NCBI RefSeq assembly: GCF_031885415.1
Contig: NZ_CP116871.1
Span: 1,426,001 to 1,490,000, forward strand
DNA length: 64,000 nucleotides
Source: Microbacterium forte
GTDB lineage: Bacteria; Actinomycetota; Actinomycetes; Actinomycetales; Microbacteriaceae
Direction: 5' to 3'
How positions within the stretch are numbered: the stretch's first letter is position 1; the number at the start of each line of letters is the position of its first letter. Position numbers and translations under genes: made by a program. Under the pieces are notes generated by a model. It searched no databases and was not told the DNA's origin. It worked only from the letters and a program-made list of their open reading frames with translations. Below are positions 31,045-39,794 of the stretch, one piece after another.

Positions 31045-32502
31045 ATGACAACTGCCCCGTCCCCCACCCGCTCAACCGCCGAACCCACGAACGCCCTGGA
31101 CCGCTTCTTCGAGATCAGCAAGCGCGGATCCACGATCGGCACCGAGATCCGAGGGGGTCTGGTGACCTTCGTCACGATGGCCTACATCGTGATCCTCAAC
31201 CCGATCATCCTGTCCGGCTCGGCCGATGTCGCAGGCAACACCCTCGACTTCAGCGCCGTCGGCGCCGCGACCGCGCTGACCGCCGGCGTGATGACGATCC
31301 TGTTCGGTCTCATCACCCGCCTGCCCTTCGGCTTCGCTGCCGGCCTCGGCATCAACGCCTTCGTCGCATTCTCGGTCGTCGGCCAGGTCACCTGGCCCGA
31401 GGCCATGGCGCTCGTCATGATCAACGGTCTCGTGATCGTGCTCCTCGCTGCCACGGGCCTTCGGAAGATGATCTTCGACGCTGTGCCGTTCCAGCTCAAG
31501 ATCGCGATCACGGTCGGAATCGGCCTGTTCGTCGCCTTCATCGGCTTCGTCAACTCGGGCTTCGTGACCGCCACCGGCAGCGCGTCCCCGCCGGTCGGTC
31601 TGGGCGTCGGCGGCTCCGTCGCGACCGTCCCGACCGTCCTCTTCATCGTCACGCTCATCGTCACCGGCATCCTGGTCGCCCGCAAGGTCAAGGGCGGGCT
31701 GCTCATCGGCCTCGTCTCGGGCACGGTGCTCGCGGTGATCGTCGAGGCGATCTGGCACCTCGGCGCCGCGGCAGACGGCAACGCCGGAGGCTGGGGCCTC
31801 ACGGTCCCCACGCTCAGCGGCTCGCCGTTCGGCCTGCCCGACCTGAGCCTGGTCGGCGCGGTCGACTTCGGCTTCGACTTCAGCAAGGTCAGCCTCGTCG
31901 CGATCGTCATGATCGTCTTCACCCTGGTCTTCTCGAACTTCTTCGATGCCATGGGCACCATGACTGGTCTCGCCAAGGAAGCCGGTCTCGCGAACGAGAA
32001 CGGCGACTTCCCCCGCATCAAGTCGGCGCTGGTCGTCGAAGGTGTCGGCGCGATCGTCGGTGGTGGCACGTCGTCGTCGTCGAGCACCGTGTTCATCGAG
32101 TCCGGAGCGGGCATCGGAGAGGGTGCGCGCACCGGCTTCGCGAACCTGATCACCGGTGGCATGTTCCTGCTGGCGATGTTCCTCACACCGCTCACGTCGA
32201 TCGTGCCGACCGAGATCGCCGCCGCAGCGCTGGTGATCGTCGGAGCCATGATGATGGCCCAGATCAAGTACATCGATCTGACCGAGTTCAGCGTGCTGCT
32301 CCCGGTGTTCCTGACGGTCACGGTGATGCCGCTGACCTACTCGATCGCCAACGGCATCGGCGCCGGCTTCGTCAGCTGGGTCCTCGTGCAGGCGTTCTCC
32401 GGAAAGGCCAGGAAGATCAGCCCACTGCTCTGGGTGGTCGCCGCCGGTTTCGTCGTGTTCTTCGCCCGCGGACCCATCGAGGCACTGTTCGGCGTCGCCT
32501 GA
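31045..32502 (+). CDS. NCS2 family purine permease (AzgA type)
   Basis: The 485-residue protein has 12-14 hydrophobic segments and the AzgA-subfamily signatures: EIRGGLVTFVTMAYIVILNP near the N-terminus, NFFDAMGTMTGLAKEAGL in the substrate-binding helix region and GTSSSSSTVFIESGAGI. AzgA-type NCS2 proteins are proton symporters for hypoxanthine, adenine and guanine. Its position beside purN/purH fits purine salvage against synthesis. The ATG at 31045 has GGAGG at 8 bases. The frame remains open upstream, but that part shadows the DUF6350 gene. Confidence 0.92.
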   Translation: MTTAPSPTRSTAEPTNALDRFFEISKRGSTIGTEIRGGLVTFVTMAYIVILNPIILSGSADVAGNTLDFSAVGAATALTAGVMTILFGLITRLPFGFAAGLGINAFVAFSVVGQVTWPEAMALVMINGLVIVLLAATGLRKMIFDAVPFQLKIAITVGIGLFVAFIGFVNSGFVTATGSASPPVGLGVGGSVATVPTVLFIVTLIVTGILVARKVKGGLLIGLVSGTVLAVIVEAIWHLGAAADGNAGGWGLTVPTLSGSPFGLPDLSLVGAVDFGFDFSKVSLVAIVMIVFTLVFSNFFDAMGTMTGLAKEAGLANENGDFPRIKSALVVEGVGAIVGGGTSSSSSTVFIESGAGIGEGARTGFANLITGGMFLLAMFLTPLTSIVPTEIAAAALVIVGAMMMAQIKYIDLTEFSVLLPVFLTVTVMPLTYSIANGIGAGFVSWVLVQAFSGKARKISPLLWVVAAGFVVFFARGPIEALFGVA

Positions 32503-32518
32503 GCGACTCAGGAACAAC

Positions 32519-32548
32519 GAGGGGCGGATGCTGCGGCATCCGCCCCTC
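32519..32548 (+). terminator. Terminator of the purine permease gene
   Basis: GAGGGGCGGATGC (32519-32531) and GCATCCGCCCCTC (32536-32548) form a perfect 13-bp stem with the stable loop TGCG, 16 bases after the stop codon. Confidence 0.92.
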
Positions 32549-32622
32549 TGTCGTGTGCAGGCCCCGTGGCGCCACCCTGTGCGCAGTGCTACAACGGAAG
32601 GACCCGAGGAGAGCAGGCACCG

Positions 32623-33552
32623 ATGTCCGCACCCGTTGTGCCGGTCCGTCACGTCACAGACGGCGGCCTGGAAACCGATCTGATCTTCCATCACGGCGTC
32701 GATCTGCCGGACTTCGCCGCCTTCGTACTCCTCGACGATGATGACGGCCGCCGGCTCCTGGGCGAGTACTACCGCGGCTACGTCGAGATCGCCCGAGCAC
32801 ACGGCGCCCCGCTGCGGCTCGAGACCCCCACCTGGCGTGCGAGCTCGGACTGGGGCGCCCGGCTCGGATACGACACCGACGCCATGCATCGGGTCAACGT
32901 CGATGCGGTGCGGCTGCTGCAGCGGATCGCTGCCGAGTCCGGCCTGCCTGTGGTGCAGATCGTCGGCATGCTCGGCCCCCGAGGAGACGGCTACCGACCG
33001 GGGGCGTGGGATCCCGTGACCGGACCGGATGACGCCTATCGCTATCACCGCGACCAGGTGCGCGCCCTCGTCGAGGCGGGGGCAGACGTGATCGCCGCGT
33101 ACACGCTCAACGACGCGGCGGAGGCGCAGGGCATCGTCCGCGCCGCCCGCGAGGCAGGCATCGCCGTCGAGATCTCGTTCACCGTCGAGACCGACGGACT
33201 GCTCGCGTCAGGCCGCACACTCGCGGAGACGATCGCCGAGGTCGAGGCGTCGGATCCGCCCGACGGTTACGCCCTCAACTGCGCGCACCCGGATCACTTC
33301 GAGCGCGCTCTGGATGCCGACACCGCGCCACGTATCGTCGGCATCCGCCCCAACGCCTCACGCCTCTCGCACGCCGAGCTCGACGAGTCGGAGATCCTCG
33401 ACGACGGCGACCCCGTCGAACTGGCCGACCGCATGGCTCAGCTCCTCGAGCGGATGCCGTCGGTGCGCGTCATCGGAGGATGCTGCGGCACCGATTCACG
33501 GCACGTCGCGGCGATCTGGGAGCGGCTCGGCAGAGACCCCGTCCGGGCATAG
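32623..33552 (+). CDS. Homocysteine S-methyltransferase family protein
   Basis: The 309-residue protein has the methionine-synthase-like barrel with its zinc cysteines in ALNCAHPDHF and GGCCGTDSRHV, and the N-terminal TDGGLETDLIF motif. It should transfer a methyl group from S-methylmethionine, SAM or a similar donor to homocysteine, like MmuM. It is a monocistronic unit with its own terminator on each side. I begin at the ATG at 32623 (MSAPVVPV), preceded by GAGGAG; a frame open from 32566 adds residues unlike the family. Confidence 0.92.
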   Translation: MSAPVVPVRHVTDGGLETDLIFHHGVDLPDFAAFVLLDDDDGRRLLGEYYRGYVEIARAHGAPLRLETPTWRASSDWGARLGYDTDAMHRVNVDAVRLLQRIAAESGLPVVQIVGMLGPRGDGYRPGAWDPVTGPDDAYRYHRDQVRALVEAGADVIAAYTLNDAAEAQGIVRAAREAGIAVEISFTVETDGLLASGRTLAETIAEVEASDPPDGYALNCAHPDHFERALDADTAPRIVGIRPNASRLSHAELDESEILDDGDPVELADRMAQLLERMPSVRVIGGCCGTDSRHVAAIWERLGRDPVRA

Positions 33553-33553
33553 A

Positions 33554-33585
33554 AGAAGGCCCCGGAGTGGAGTCCAGGGCCTTCT
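33554..33585. terminator. Bidirectional terminator between the methyltransferase gene and sucD
   Basis: AGAAGGCCC (33554-33562) and GGGCCTTCT (33577-33585) pair perfectly, with a partly paired 14-base interior (GAGT/ACTC-like). It directly follows one stop codon and precedes the opposing sucD stop by 15 bases. Confidence 0.85.
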
Positions 33586-33600
33586 CCTCGATTATAGCTC

Positions 33601-34503
33601 TTAGAGCGACTCGACGATCTCACGCATGAGAGCGGCGGTCTCGGACGGCGTCTTGCCGACCTTGACCCCGGCGGCCTCGAGGGCCTCCTTCTTCGCCTGA
33701 GCGGTGCCTGCCGAGCCCGAGACGATGGCGCCTGCGTGGCCCATGGTCTTGCCCTCGGGGGCCGTGAAGCCCGCGACGTAGCCGACGACGGGCTTGGTGA
33801 CGTGCGCCTTGATGTACTCGGCCGCACGCTCTTCAGCGTCGCCGCCGATCTCGCCGATCATCACGATCGCCTTGGTCTCGGGGTCTGCTTCGAACGCGGC
33901 CAGCGCGTCGATGTGCGTCGTGCCGATGACCGGGTCGCCGCCGATGCCGATGGCGGTCGAGAAGCCCAGGTCGCGCAGCTCGAACATCATCTGGTAGGTC
34001 AGGGTGCCCGACTTCGACACGAGGCCGATCGGGCCCTTGCCGGTGATGTTCGCGGGCGTGATGCCGACGAGCGCCTCACCGGGGGTGATGATGCCGGGGC
34101 AGTTCGGTCCGATGATGCGGGTCGTGTTGCCCTTGCTCTGCGCGTAGGCCCAGGCCTCGGCCGAGTCCCCGACGGGGACGCCCTCGGTGATCACGACGAG
34201 CAGCGGGATCTCGGCGTCGATGGCCTCGATCATCGCGTCCTTGGTGAAGGCACCGGGGACGAAGGCGATCGACACGTCGGCGCCGGTCTCCTTCATGGCC
34301 TCGGCCACGGAGGCGAAGACGGGGAGCTCGACGGCGTTGCCGTCCTTGTCGGTGTGCGAGACCGTGGTGCCGGCCTTGCGCGCGTTCACGCCACCGACGA
34401 CCTGGGTGCCGGCCTTCAGCATGAGCGCCGTGTGCTTGGTGCCCTCGCCTCCGGTGATGCCCTGGACGATGACCTTGGAATCCTTGTTGAGGTAGATCGA
34501 CAT
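33601..34503 (-). CDS. sucD: Succinyl-CoA synthetase alpha subunit
   Basis: The 300-residue protein has the CoA-binding start [20 protein letters not shown], the SCS signature [13 protein letters not shown] and the phospho-histidine loop [16 protein letters not shown]. With SucC it forms succinate and ATP/GTP from succinyl-CoA in the TCA cycle. It lies 27 bases after sucC on the same strand with AAGGA before the ATG. Confidence 0.97.
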   Translation of the reverse strand: MSIYLNKDSKVIVQGITGGEGTKHTALMLKAGTQVVGGVNARKAGTTVSHTDKDGNAVELPVFASVAEAMKETGADVSIAFVPGAFTKDAMIEAIDAEIPLLVVITEGVPVGDSAEAWAYAQSKGNTTRIIGPNCPGIITPGEALVGITPANITGKGPIGLVSKSGTLTYQMMFELRDLGFSTAIGIGGDPVIGTTHIDALAAFEADPETKAIVMIGEIGGDAEERAAEYIKAHVTKPVVGYVAGFTAPEGKTMGHAGAIVSGSAGTAQAKKEALEAAGVKVGKTPSETAALMREIVESL

Positions 34504-34530
34504 TTCTTTAGTCCTTGTGTCTCTCTGCGA

Positions 34531-35697
34531 TCAGGCGTTGGCGAGTTCGGCGGCCTTGTCGGCGCCCTCGTCCATGGTGCTGGCGAGCGTGACGAGCGGG
34601 TGCGCGTACTCGGCGAGGATCGCGCGACCCTCGTCGACGCGGTTGCCGTCGAGGCGCACGACGAGCGGCTTGGAGGCTGCGCTGCCGAGGGTCTCGAGAG
34701 CGCCCTTGATGCCGTTGGCGACGGCGTCGCACGCCGTGATGCCGCCGAAGACGTTCACGAACACGCTCTTGACCTGCGGGTCGCCGAGGATGACGTCGAG
34801 GCCTGCGGCCATGACCTCAGCCGAGGCGCCACCGCCGATGTCGAGGAAGTTGGCGGGCTTGACGCCGTTGTGGTTCTCACCGGCGTAGGCGACGACGTCG
34901 AGCGTCGACATGACGAGTCCTGCACCGTTGCCGATGATTCCGACCTCGCCGTCGAGCTTCACGTAGTTCAGACCGCTCTTCTTGGCCTTGGCCTCGAGCG
35001 GGTCGGCTGCGTCCTTGTCTTCGAGCGCTTCGTGCTCGGGGTGACGGATCTCGGAGGCGTTGTCATCGAGTGTGACCTTGCCGTCGAGAGCGATGATGTC
35101 GCCCTCTTCGGTGCGGACCAGCGGGTTGACCTCGACGAGAGTCGCGTCTTCGCCCTTGTAGACGTCGAAGAGCTTGACGAAGACATCGGAGACCTTCTCG
35201 ATGAGGTCTTCGGGGAAGTTGGCTGCACGGGCGATCTCGACGGCCTTCGCCTTGTCGATGCCGGTCAGCGGGTTGACCTCGACGCGTGCGAGCGCCTCGG
35301 GGCGCTCGACCGCGAGCTCCTCGATCTCCATGCCGCCCTCGACCGAGCAGAGGCTCAGATAGGAGCGGTTGGCACGGTCGAGCAGCACGGAGAAGTAGAA
35401 CTCCTCGGCGATACGCGCACCCTGCGCGACCATGACGCGCTTGACGACGTGGCCCTTGATGTCGAGTCCGAGGATGGCCTTGGCCGCCTCGTATGCCTCT
35501 TCGGGGGTCTTCGCGACCTTGACGCCGCCGGCCTTGCCGCGACCACCGGTCTTCACCTGGGCCTTGACGACGACGACTCCGCCGATCTTCTCAGCGGCTG
35601 CCTTCACCTCCTCAGGGGTGTCGGCGACGATGCCGGCGAGAACCGGCACTCCGTACTTTTCGAAAACGTCTCGTGCCTGGTACTCGTACAGATCCAC
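34531..35697 (-). CDS. sucC: Succinyl-CoA synthetase beta subunit
   Basis: The 388-residue protein is an ATP-grasp enzyme with the family start [21 protein letters not shown], the nucleotide-contact [18 protein letters not shown] and [19 protein letters not shown] near the C-terminus. It binds nucleotide and succinate and pairs with SucD. The best start is the GTG at 35697, where AAGGA lies 8 bases upstream and the protein begins MDLYEYQ as in homologues; the frame open to 35799 is leader DNA. A palindrome in the leader may be regulatory. Confidence 0.97.
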   Translation of the reverse strand: MDLYEYQARDVFEKYGVPVLAGIVADTPEEVKAAAEKIGGVVVVKAQVKTGGRGKAGGVKVAKTPEEAYEAAKAILGLDIKGHVVKRVMVAQGARIAEEFYFSVLLDRANRSYLSLCSVEGGMEIEELAVERPEALARVEVNPLTGIDKAKAVEIARAANFPEDLIEKVSDVFVKLFDVYKGEDATLVEVNPLVRTEEGDIIALDGKVTLDDNASEIRHPEHEALEDKDAADPLEAKAKKSGLNYVKLDGEVGIIGNGAGLVMSTLDVVAYAGENHNGVKPANFLDIGGGASAEVMAAGLDVILGDPQVKSVFVNVFGGITACDAVANGIKGALETLGSAASKPLVVRLDGNRVDEGRAILAEYAHPLVTLASTMDEGADKAAELANA

Positions 35698-35734
35698 TGT
35701 GGTTCCTTCACTGGGCTGCTGTCTGGTAATTCTC

Positions 35735-35752
35735 TCGATGTCGAGACATCGA
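35735..35752. promoter_or_regulatory. 18-bp palindrome in the sucCD leader
   Basis: TCGATGTC and GACATCGA are perfect 8-base inverted arms around GA, about 38-55 bases before the sucC start. It could be a repressor site or a small mRNA hairpin; no matching regulator is evident in the window. Confidence 0.4.
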
Positions 35753-35783
35753 CCAGTCGCCCAGCCTACTACCTCGAACTGAA

Positions 35784-35815
35784 CGCTCCCGGCGGCCAAG
35801 AGGCCGCCGGGAGCG
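35784..35815 (-). terminator. Terminator of the T7SS-like cassette
   Basis: GCTCCCGGCGGCC (35785-35797) and GGCCGCCGGGAGC (35802-35814) pair perfectly with a 4-base loop, and flanking C/G adds a fourteenth pair. It lies 23 bases after the stop of the Gly-rich gene. Confidence 0.92.
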
Positions 35816-35837
35816 CATACCGGTATGGAGATCGGGT

Positions 35838-37277
35838 TCAGCGGAGCGTGTCGCGACTGCCCGCCTGGGCCGAACGCGAGCGGGGCCCTGTCTCCTCATC
35901 GTCTTCGAGCTTGGGGGCGATCGGGCCGCCGAGACCCGAGCGTTCGCGCCGCTTCTCGTCGTCGCCTGCTCCGCCCATCATGCCGGGAGCCATCGAACGA
36001 CCACCCGCGCCGGCGGCCGAACCGCCGGCAGAGCCGGATGCCGAACCGGATGCGGATCCTGCCGCCCCGATGCCTCCGGGGCCGGTCGCACCACTCATGC
36101 CGAGCAGTCCACGTCCGGCAGTGGCCGCACCAGCACCGGCTCCTGCGCCGCTCCCACCCGCGCCGAAGAGGCTCGCGCCGCCCGTGCCGCCGAGAGACGC
36201 CGAGCGCGTGCCCAGGAGGGCCGCGGCTCCCGCACCACCCACGACCGCTGCGCCGAGCGTGCCCGAACCACCGGATCCGCCGGTGAGCAGACCTCCGCCA
36301 CCGCCGCCGCCACTGGCACCGCCACCGCCGGGGTACCCGGGCAGGGTGCCGCCGATCGGCGAGTCCACGCTGGGGTCACCTGCGCCGCCGCTTCCGGATC
36401 CGCCTGGGTCGACGGTGCCCCAGCCGTCGTCGCCGCCGGTGCCGACGCCGCCCCCGCCGTTGCCACCGCCTGAGTCACCGTTGCCGAAGTCGGTGTCACC
36501 CACCGATCCGCCGTTGCCACCGCCTGAGCCGCCGTTGCCACCGCCTGAGCCGCCATTGCCGACGCCCGAGCCGCCGTCGCCTCCGGGCACCCACCCTCCG
36601 CCAGGCTGCGCCGTCCAGCTGCCGCCGCCGGTGCCGCCCTGCGGCGAGCCGCCACCTGCCGACGGCCCATTGCTGCCGACCGGGGGAACACGGGAGTCGA
36701 TCCCGTCCACGTCGATCACGGGAAGGGGGACAGAGGAGGTGTTGACCGTCACTGTGCCGGGGTCCTGGAAGTTCTGTCGCGCCTCTCCGGTGAGCGAGCC
36801 GCGGATGGCCTTGAGCTCCTCGATCGCCGCGGCCTCCCGCTCTGCGGCGAGCCGCGCCTCTTCACGCGCCACAGCCTCGCCGGTGTCGAAGGCGCCCCAT
36901 CCGTCGGTGATCCCGGCGAGATTGCGTTGGGCATCGGCGATGAATCCGTCCGCAGATGCTGACGGCAGGCGCCGCAGCGCAGCGGATGCGGCGCCCGCCG
37001 CACTGTCCGCGGCCCTGCGGAGGCCCGAGCGCATGTCCGTCAACGCCGTCTCGATGGCGGTCGCGTTCTTCTCCATACGCTCCAGGAGAACCTGCGCCTC
37101 GCCCACCGAGTCGCCGGTCCAACCGGGGATCTCCCGCACGGCCTGGATCGCTCTCCGCAGCTCCGCCACCGCCTGCAGGCGGGACTCCATCTCAGGGTCC
37201 GTGAACGAGCTCATCGATGACAGCGCCCGGAGCTCATCCTCGAACATCGTCGGTGTGCACACATTGGGGTCATACAT
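35838..37277 (-). CDS. Gly-rich type VII secretion-associated protein (probable substrate or partner)
   Basis: About 479 residues. The first 190 are helical and hydrophilic ([20 protein letters not shown] onward), like the N-terminal bundle of PPE/LXG-type secreted proteins. Residues about 200-430 are Gly/Ser/Asn-rich low-complexity sequence with [14 protein letters not shown] repeats. The tail ([20 protein letters not shown] followed by a charged stretch) resembles the conserved end of hypothetical proteins found in actinobacterial ESX loci. It has no signal peptide. The gene overlaps the mycosin-like gene by 8 bases and uses GGAGG 8 bases before the ATG at 37277. Function is inferred from the neighbours and tail only. 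Confidence 0.7.
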   Translation of the reverse strand: MYDPNVCTPTMFEDELRALSSMSSFTDPEMESRLQAVAELRRAIQAVREIPGWTGDSVGEAQVLLERMEKNATAIETALTDMRSGLRRAADSAAGAASAALRRLPSASADGFIADAQRNLAGITDGWGAFDTGEAVAREEARLAAEREAAAIEELKAIRGSLTGEARQNFQDPGTVTVNTSSVPLPVIDVDGIDSRVPPVGSNGPSAGGGSPQGGTGGGSWTAQPGGGWVPGGDGGSGVGNGGSGGGNGGSGGGNGGSVGDTDFGNGDSGGGNGGGGVGTGGDDGWGTVDPGGSGSGGAGDPSVDSPIGGTLPGYPGGGGASGGGGGGGLLTGGSGGSGTLGAAVVGGAGAAALLGTRSASLGGTGGASLFGAGGSGAGAGAGAATAGRGLLGMSGATGPGGIGAAGSASGSASGSAGGSAAGAGGRSMAPGMMGGAGDDEKRRERSGLGGPIAPKLEDDEETGPRSRSAQAGSRDTLR

Positions 37278-38484
37278 CTGCGCGTCCTCCACTCTTCTTG
37301 CGGCCGATCAGTATTGCAGTCGCCGCGACGGCGATCACGATGACCGCTCCGCCGCCCAGCATCCACGGAAGCGCACCGGGACCCGAGCCGTCTTCGGCAC
37401 TCGGCTCTCCGGTCGGCTCGGTGCCGGTCGCCGAGAACACCTCCTCGAACGAGGGCGACTGGTCGTCCTTGAAGAGAGGGTTCTCATCGGGATACTGCGT
37501 GGGATCCTCCTGCACGAGACGGGTCGCATTGATGATCCCGTGCCCGAAGGTGTCCGACCACTGCAGCTCATGCGGGGTCGAGCCTGTGTTGCGGATCATC
37601 GACTGCAGCAGCTGCGACCCGCTGGCATCCGGCCACTTCTGCTTCGCCAGTGCAAGAAGGCTCGCGACGATCGGAGTGGCTGCCGAGTTGCCTGACCACG
37701 CCGACATCCCCCACGTCTGATCGAAGCCGAGGCCTGCGACGTCGATACCCGGCGCGACGATGTCCACGTCCTCGTTGACCATTGCGGAACCGTCGAGCTG
37801 CGTCGCCGCCTGCGCCGACGCATCGACGGACGCGACGTTCACGACGCCGTTGATGGTGGTCGTCACGAACTCCCAGACGGTGTCGCGGTTCGGCAGTCCG
37901 GCTACGACGAGCACGCCCTCGCGCAGTGCGGCGGCGACGCTGTCGACGGAATCCTGCGAAAGCTCATCTGCGAGTCGATTCAACCCACCCGACATGGTGA
38001 CGATGTCCGCGCCCTGGGCGACGGCATCGTCGAGGGCAGCAGGGAACGTGTCTCCCTCGCACGAGTCCTGCAGGATGCCGTAATAGAGGATCCGCACGCC
38101 GGGAGCGATCCCGACCGGACCCGCACCCGAGTCCGATGTGCCGTTTCCGACGATCAGCGACGTCACCGACGTCCCATGCTTCAGCCCCTCGAAGTCGTCG
38201 CGATTCCCCGAGAGCGGATCGGGACAGCCCTCGGCTTGCCTCACCTCGATGTCCGCACCCTCGAGCGTGGAGACCTCCGGGTCGAGGGCGGCGTCGAAAA
38301 CGGCGACGGTCACGCCGTCACCGGTGATCCCCGCGTCGTGGATCGCCTGGATCTTCATCGCGTCCAGATACCAGAGCGGCCCGTCTGCCGAGAAGTCCTG
38401 CGCCGCAGCCGCGCTCGGTGCTGTCGCCGCTGCCGCTGCGATCGCGAGTGCCATCGCGACGGCACCCCATCGACGAACACTCAT
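37270..38484 (-). CDS. Mycosin-like subtilisin-family serine protease, membrane anchored
   Basis: The 404-residue protein has a signal peptide (MALAIAAAAATAPSAAAA), an S8 peptidase domain and a C-terminal membrane helix (MLGGGAVIVIAVAATAILI) followed by basic residues, which is the mycosin (MycP) architecture of type VII secretion systems. The catalytic triad is Asp64 (VAVFDAALDP), His103 (KHGTSV) and Ser267 (WSGNSAATP). The serine motif departs from the usual GTSMAxP. It should sit on the outside of the membrane and process or stabilise a secreted partner. ATGA overlap with the upstream gene and 8-base overlap downstream make a tight operon. Confidence 0.9.
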   Translation of the reverse strand: MSVRRWGAVAMALAIAAAAATAPSAAAAQDFSADGPLWYLDAMKIQAIHDAGITGDGVTVAVFDAALDPEVSTLEGADIEVRQAEGCPDPLSGNRDDFEGLKHGTSVTSLIVGNGTSDSGAGPVGIAPGVRILYYGILQDSCEGDTFPAALDDAVAQGADIVTMSGGLNRLADELSQDSVDSVAAALREGVLVVAGLPNRDTVWEFVTTTINGVVNVASVDASAQAATQLDGSAMVNEDVDIVAPGIDVAGLGFDQTWGMSAWSGNSAATPIVASLLALAKQKWPDASGSQLLQSMIRNTGSTPHELQWSDTFGHGIINATRLVQEDPTQYPDENPLFKDDQSPSFEEVFSATGTEPTGEPSAEDGSGPGALPWMLGGGAVIVIAVAATAILIGRKKSGGRADV

Positions 38485-38906
38485 CAGTACGTGACCGACT
38501 CGGTGCCGTCGTCCTCCGTCGTGCCCGAGGATGCCTCTGGACCCGATTCCGCCGGAGCGGAACCGGTGCTGGTCAGGTGAGCGGTCGGCGTGAGTGCCGG
38601 GTCGTCGACGACCTGCGCGATCTGAGCGAGAGACGCGGAGAGGTTCTGCTCTGACTCCTGCTTCTGGTCCACGACGGCTTTGAGCGCATCCCGGAAGGCG
38701 GCGGTGTTGACGCTGAGCTCGGCGATCATCGCCTCGAGGCCGGCGGCATAGTCGGACGCGGAATCGATGTAGGGCGCAGTCGTGTTGGTGCGCAGGCCTT
38801 CGATCTGCGTTCCGCGCGACCCCACTCCGGCCGCTTCGATGCTCTTGACGAGCGTATGGATGTTCTCGAGCATCTGCTCGAAGTCAGCACCGATCTGCGC
38901 TGCCAT
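38484..38906 (-). CDS. Small helical Esx-like protein (WXG100-superfamily-like)
   Basis: The 140-residue protein is predicted as an all-alpha hairpin (residues about 5-105, AAQIGADFEQMLENIHTLVK ... NLSASLAQIAQVV) followed by an acidic, Ser/Thr-rich tail of about 30 residues. Size, lack of a signal peptide and position before a mycosin gene suggest an Esx-type secreted protein, but the central WXG turn is absent. GGAGG lies 8 bases before the ATG. It is first in the three-gene operon and overlaps the protease by ATGA. It could equally be a structural partner that is not secreted. Confidence 0.65.
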   Translation of the reverse strand: MAAQIGADFEQMLENIHTLVKSIEAAGVGSRGTQIEGLRTNTTAPYIDSASDYAAGLEAMIAELSVNTAAFRDALKAVVDQKQESEQNLSASLAQIAQVVDDPALTPTAHLTSTGSAPAESGPEASSGTTEDDGTESVTY

Positions 38907-38956
38907 GATCTTCCCCTCCGTCAGGGACGCGAGCGCGCCCCACCCTCCGGCGACCC

Positions 38957-38985
38957 ATGTTAGTCGACGCTATCGACAGTGCACA
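38957..38985 (-). promoter_or_regulatory. Predicted promoter of the T7SS-like cassette
   Basis: On the minus strand TGTGCA (38985-38980) and TAACAT (38962-38957) are 17 bases apart, about 50 bases before the first gene of the cassette. The -10 is good; the -35 is weak. Confidence 0.45.
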
Positions 38986-39041
38986 GAGCGCGTCGCCGCG
39001 GTCGGTGTATTACGGCGTCTGCACCGCGTGAAGCCGAGGTC

Positions 39042-39047
39042 TAGGCT
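39042..39047 (+). promoter_or_regulatory. -10 element of the leaderless TetR gene
   Basis: TAGGCT lies exactly 6 bases before the ATG at 39054. A possible TCTGCA -35 is 18 bases further upstream. No ribosome binding site is seen. Confidence 0.6.
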
Positions 39048-39053
39048 CGTCCC

Positions 39054-39716
39054 ATGCATGAATCCGCAGAACTGCGCACCGGCGTCGTGGCCGCTGCGCT
39101 CGAGCTGTTCGCAACACAGGGGTTCGATCAGACCTCCGTCGAGCAGATCGCGAAGGCCGCAGGGGTCTCACGGTCGACGTTCTTCCGCCAGTTCGGCGGC
39201 AAGGAGGACGTCGTCTTCGCCGACCACGAGGTTCTGCTCGATCAGCTGCGGACCTTCCTCTCCGAGGGGCATGACGACCCCTGGGGCGCAGTGTGCGCAG
39301 CATCCGAATCGGTCTTCGCCCACTTCGCGCACGACCCGGAGCTCGCGCGTCGGCGCTATCAGATCGTGCGTCAGGTGCCGGTGCTCCGTGAACGCGAGAT
39401 CATCACGGTGTTCCGCTACGAGCGACTGTTCGACGACTACCTGCGCAGCTCGCTTCCCGGCATCGACCCTCTGGATGCCGTCGGATTCTCCGCCCTCGTC
39501 ACCGCGGTGCACAACCATGTGCTCCGGCAGCTGCTGCGCGGCAAGAAGAAGGTGCCGCTCTCGACGTTGCAGACGGCGCTCGCCGACGTCCGCCGCCGTT
39601 ACGGTGTGCCATCGGAGGCGGTCACCGAAGCGCCGGACGATGTCGTCGTCGCCGTGTTCCCCCGTTCGATGCCCATCGCCGAGGTCACCCGGCGCCTACG
39701 CACGCAGCTCGACTGA
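39054..39716 (+). CDS. TetR/AcrR family transcriptional regulator
   Basis: The 220-residue protein has a TetR helix-turn-helix (ALELFATQGFDQTSVEQIAK followed by AAGVSRSTFFRQFGGKEDVV) and an all-helical ligand-binding C-terminal domain. It precedes an acyl-CoA dehydrogenase gene in the same direction, and a near-ideal palindrome lies between the two, so it probably controls that gene in response to an acyl-CoA or related ligand. It appears leaderless. Confidence 0.92.
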   Translation: MHESAELRTGVVAAALELFATQGFDQTSVEQIAKAAGVSRSTFFRQFGGKEDVVFADHEVLLDQLRTFLSEGHDDPWGAVCAASESVFAHFAHDPELARRRYQIVRQVPVLREREIITVFRYERLFDDYLRSSLPGIDPLDAVGFSALVTAVHNHVLRQLLRGKKKVPLSTLQTALADVRRRYGVPSEAVTEAPDDVVVAVFPRSMPIAEVTRRLRTQLD

Positions 39717-39724
39717 CCCCGCCT

Positions 39725-39743
39725 GACTCCCGTCGAGGGAGTC
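39725..39743 (+). terminator. Short hairpin after the TetR gene
   Basis: GACTCCC and GGGAGTC pair perfectly around GTCGA. With only 7 pairs and no T-run it may be a weak terminator or attenuator before the acyl-CoA dehydrogenase gene. Confidence 0.45.
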
Positions 39744-39752
39744 GTGGAACCG

Positions 39753-39773
39753 AGTATCGAGGAGTACGATACT
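39753..39773. promoter_or_regulatory. Palindromic operator before the acyl-CoA dehydrogenase gene
   Basis: AGTATCG (39753-39759) and CGATACT (39767-39773) are perfect 7-base inverted arms around a 7-base spacer, about 22 bases before the start codon and overlapping a TACGAT -10-like sequence. Site size and position fit the adjacent TetR protein. Confidence 0.65.
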
Positions 39774-39794
39774 TGGTGTCACGAAGGAGTCACC

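Noticed and set aside
33736..37695. Pro-rich 1300-codon plus-strand frame
   Set aside because: It runs antisense through sucD, sucC and the Gly-rich gene; the proline-rich part is simply the complement of glycine codons.
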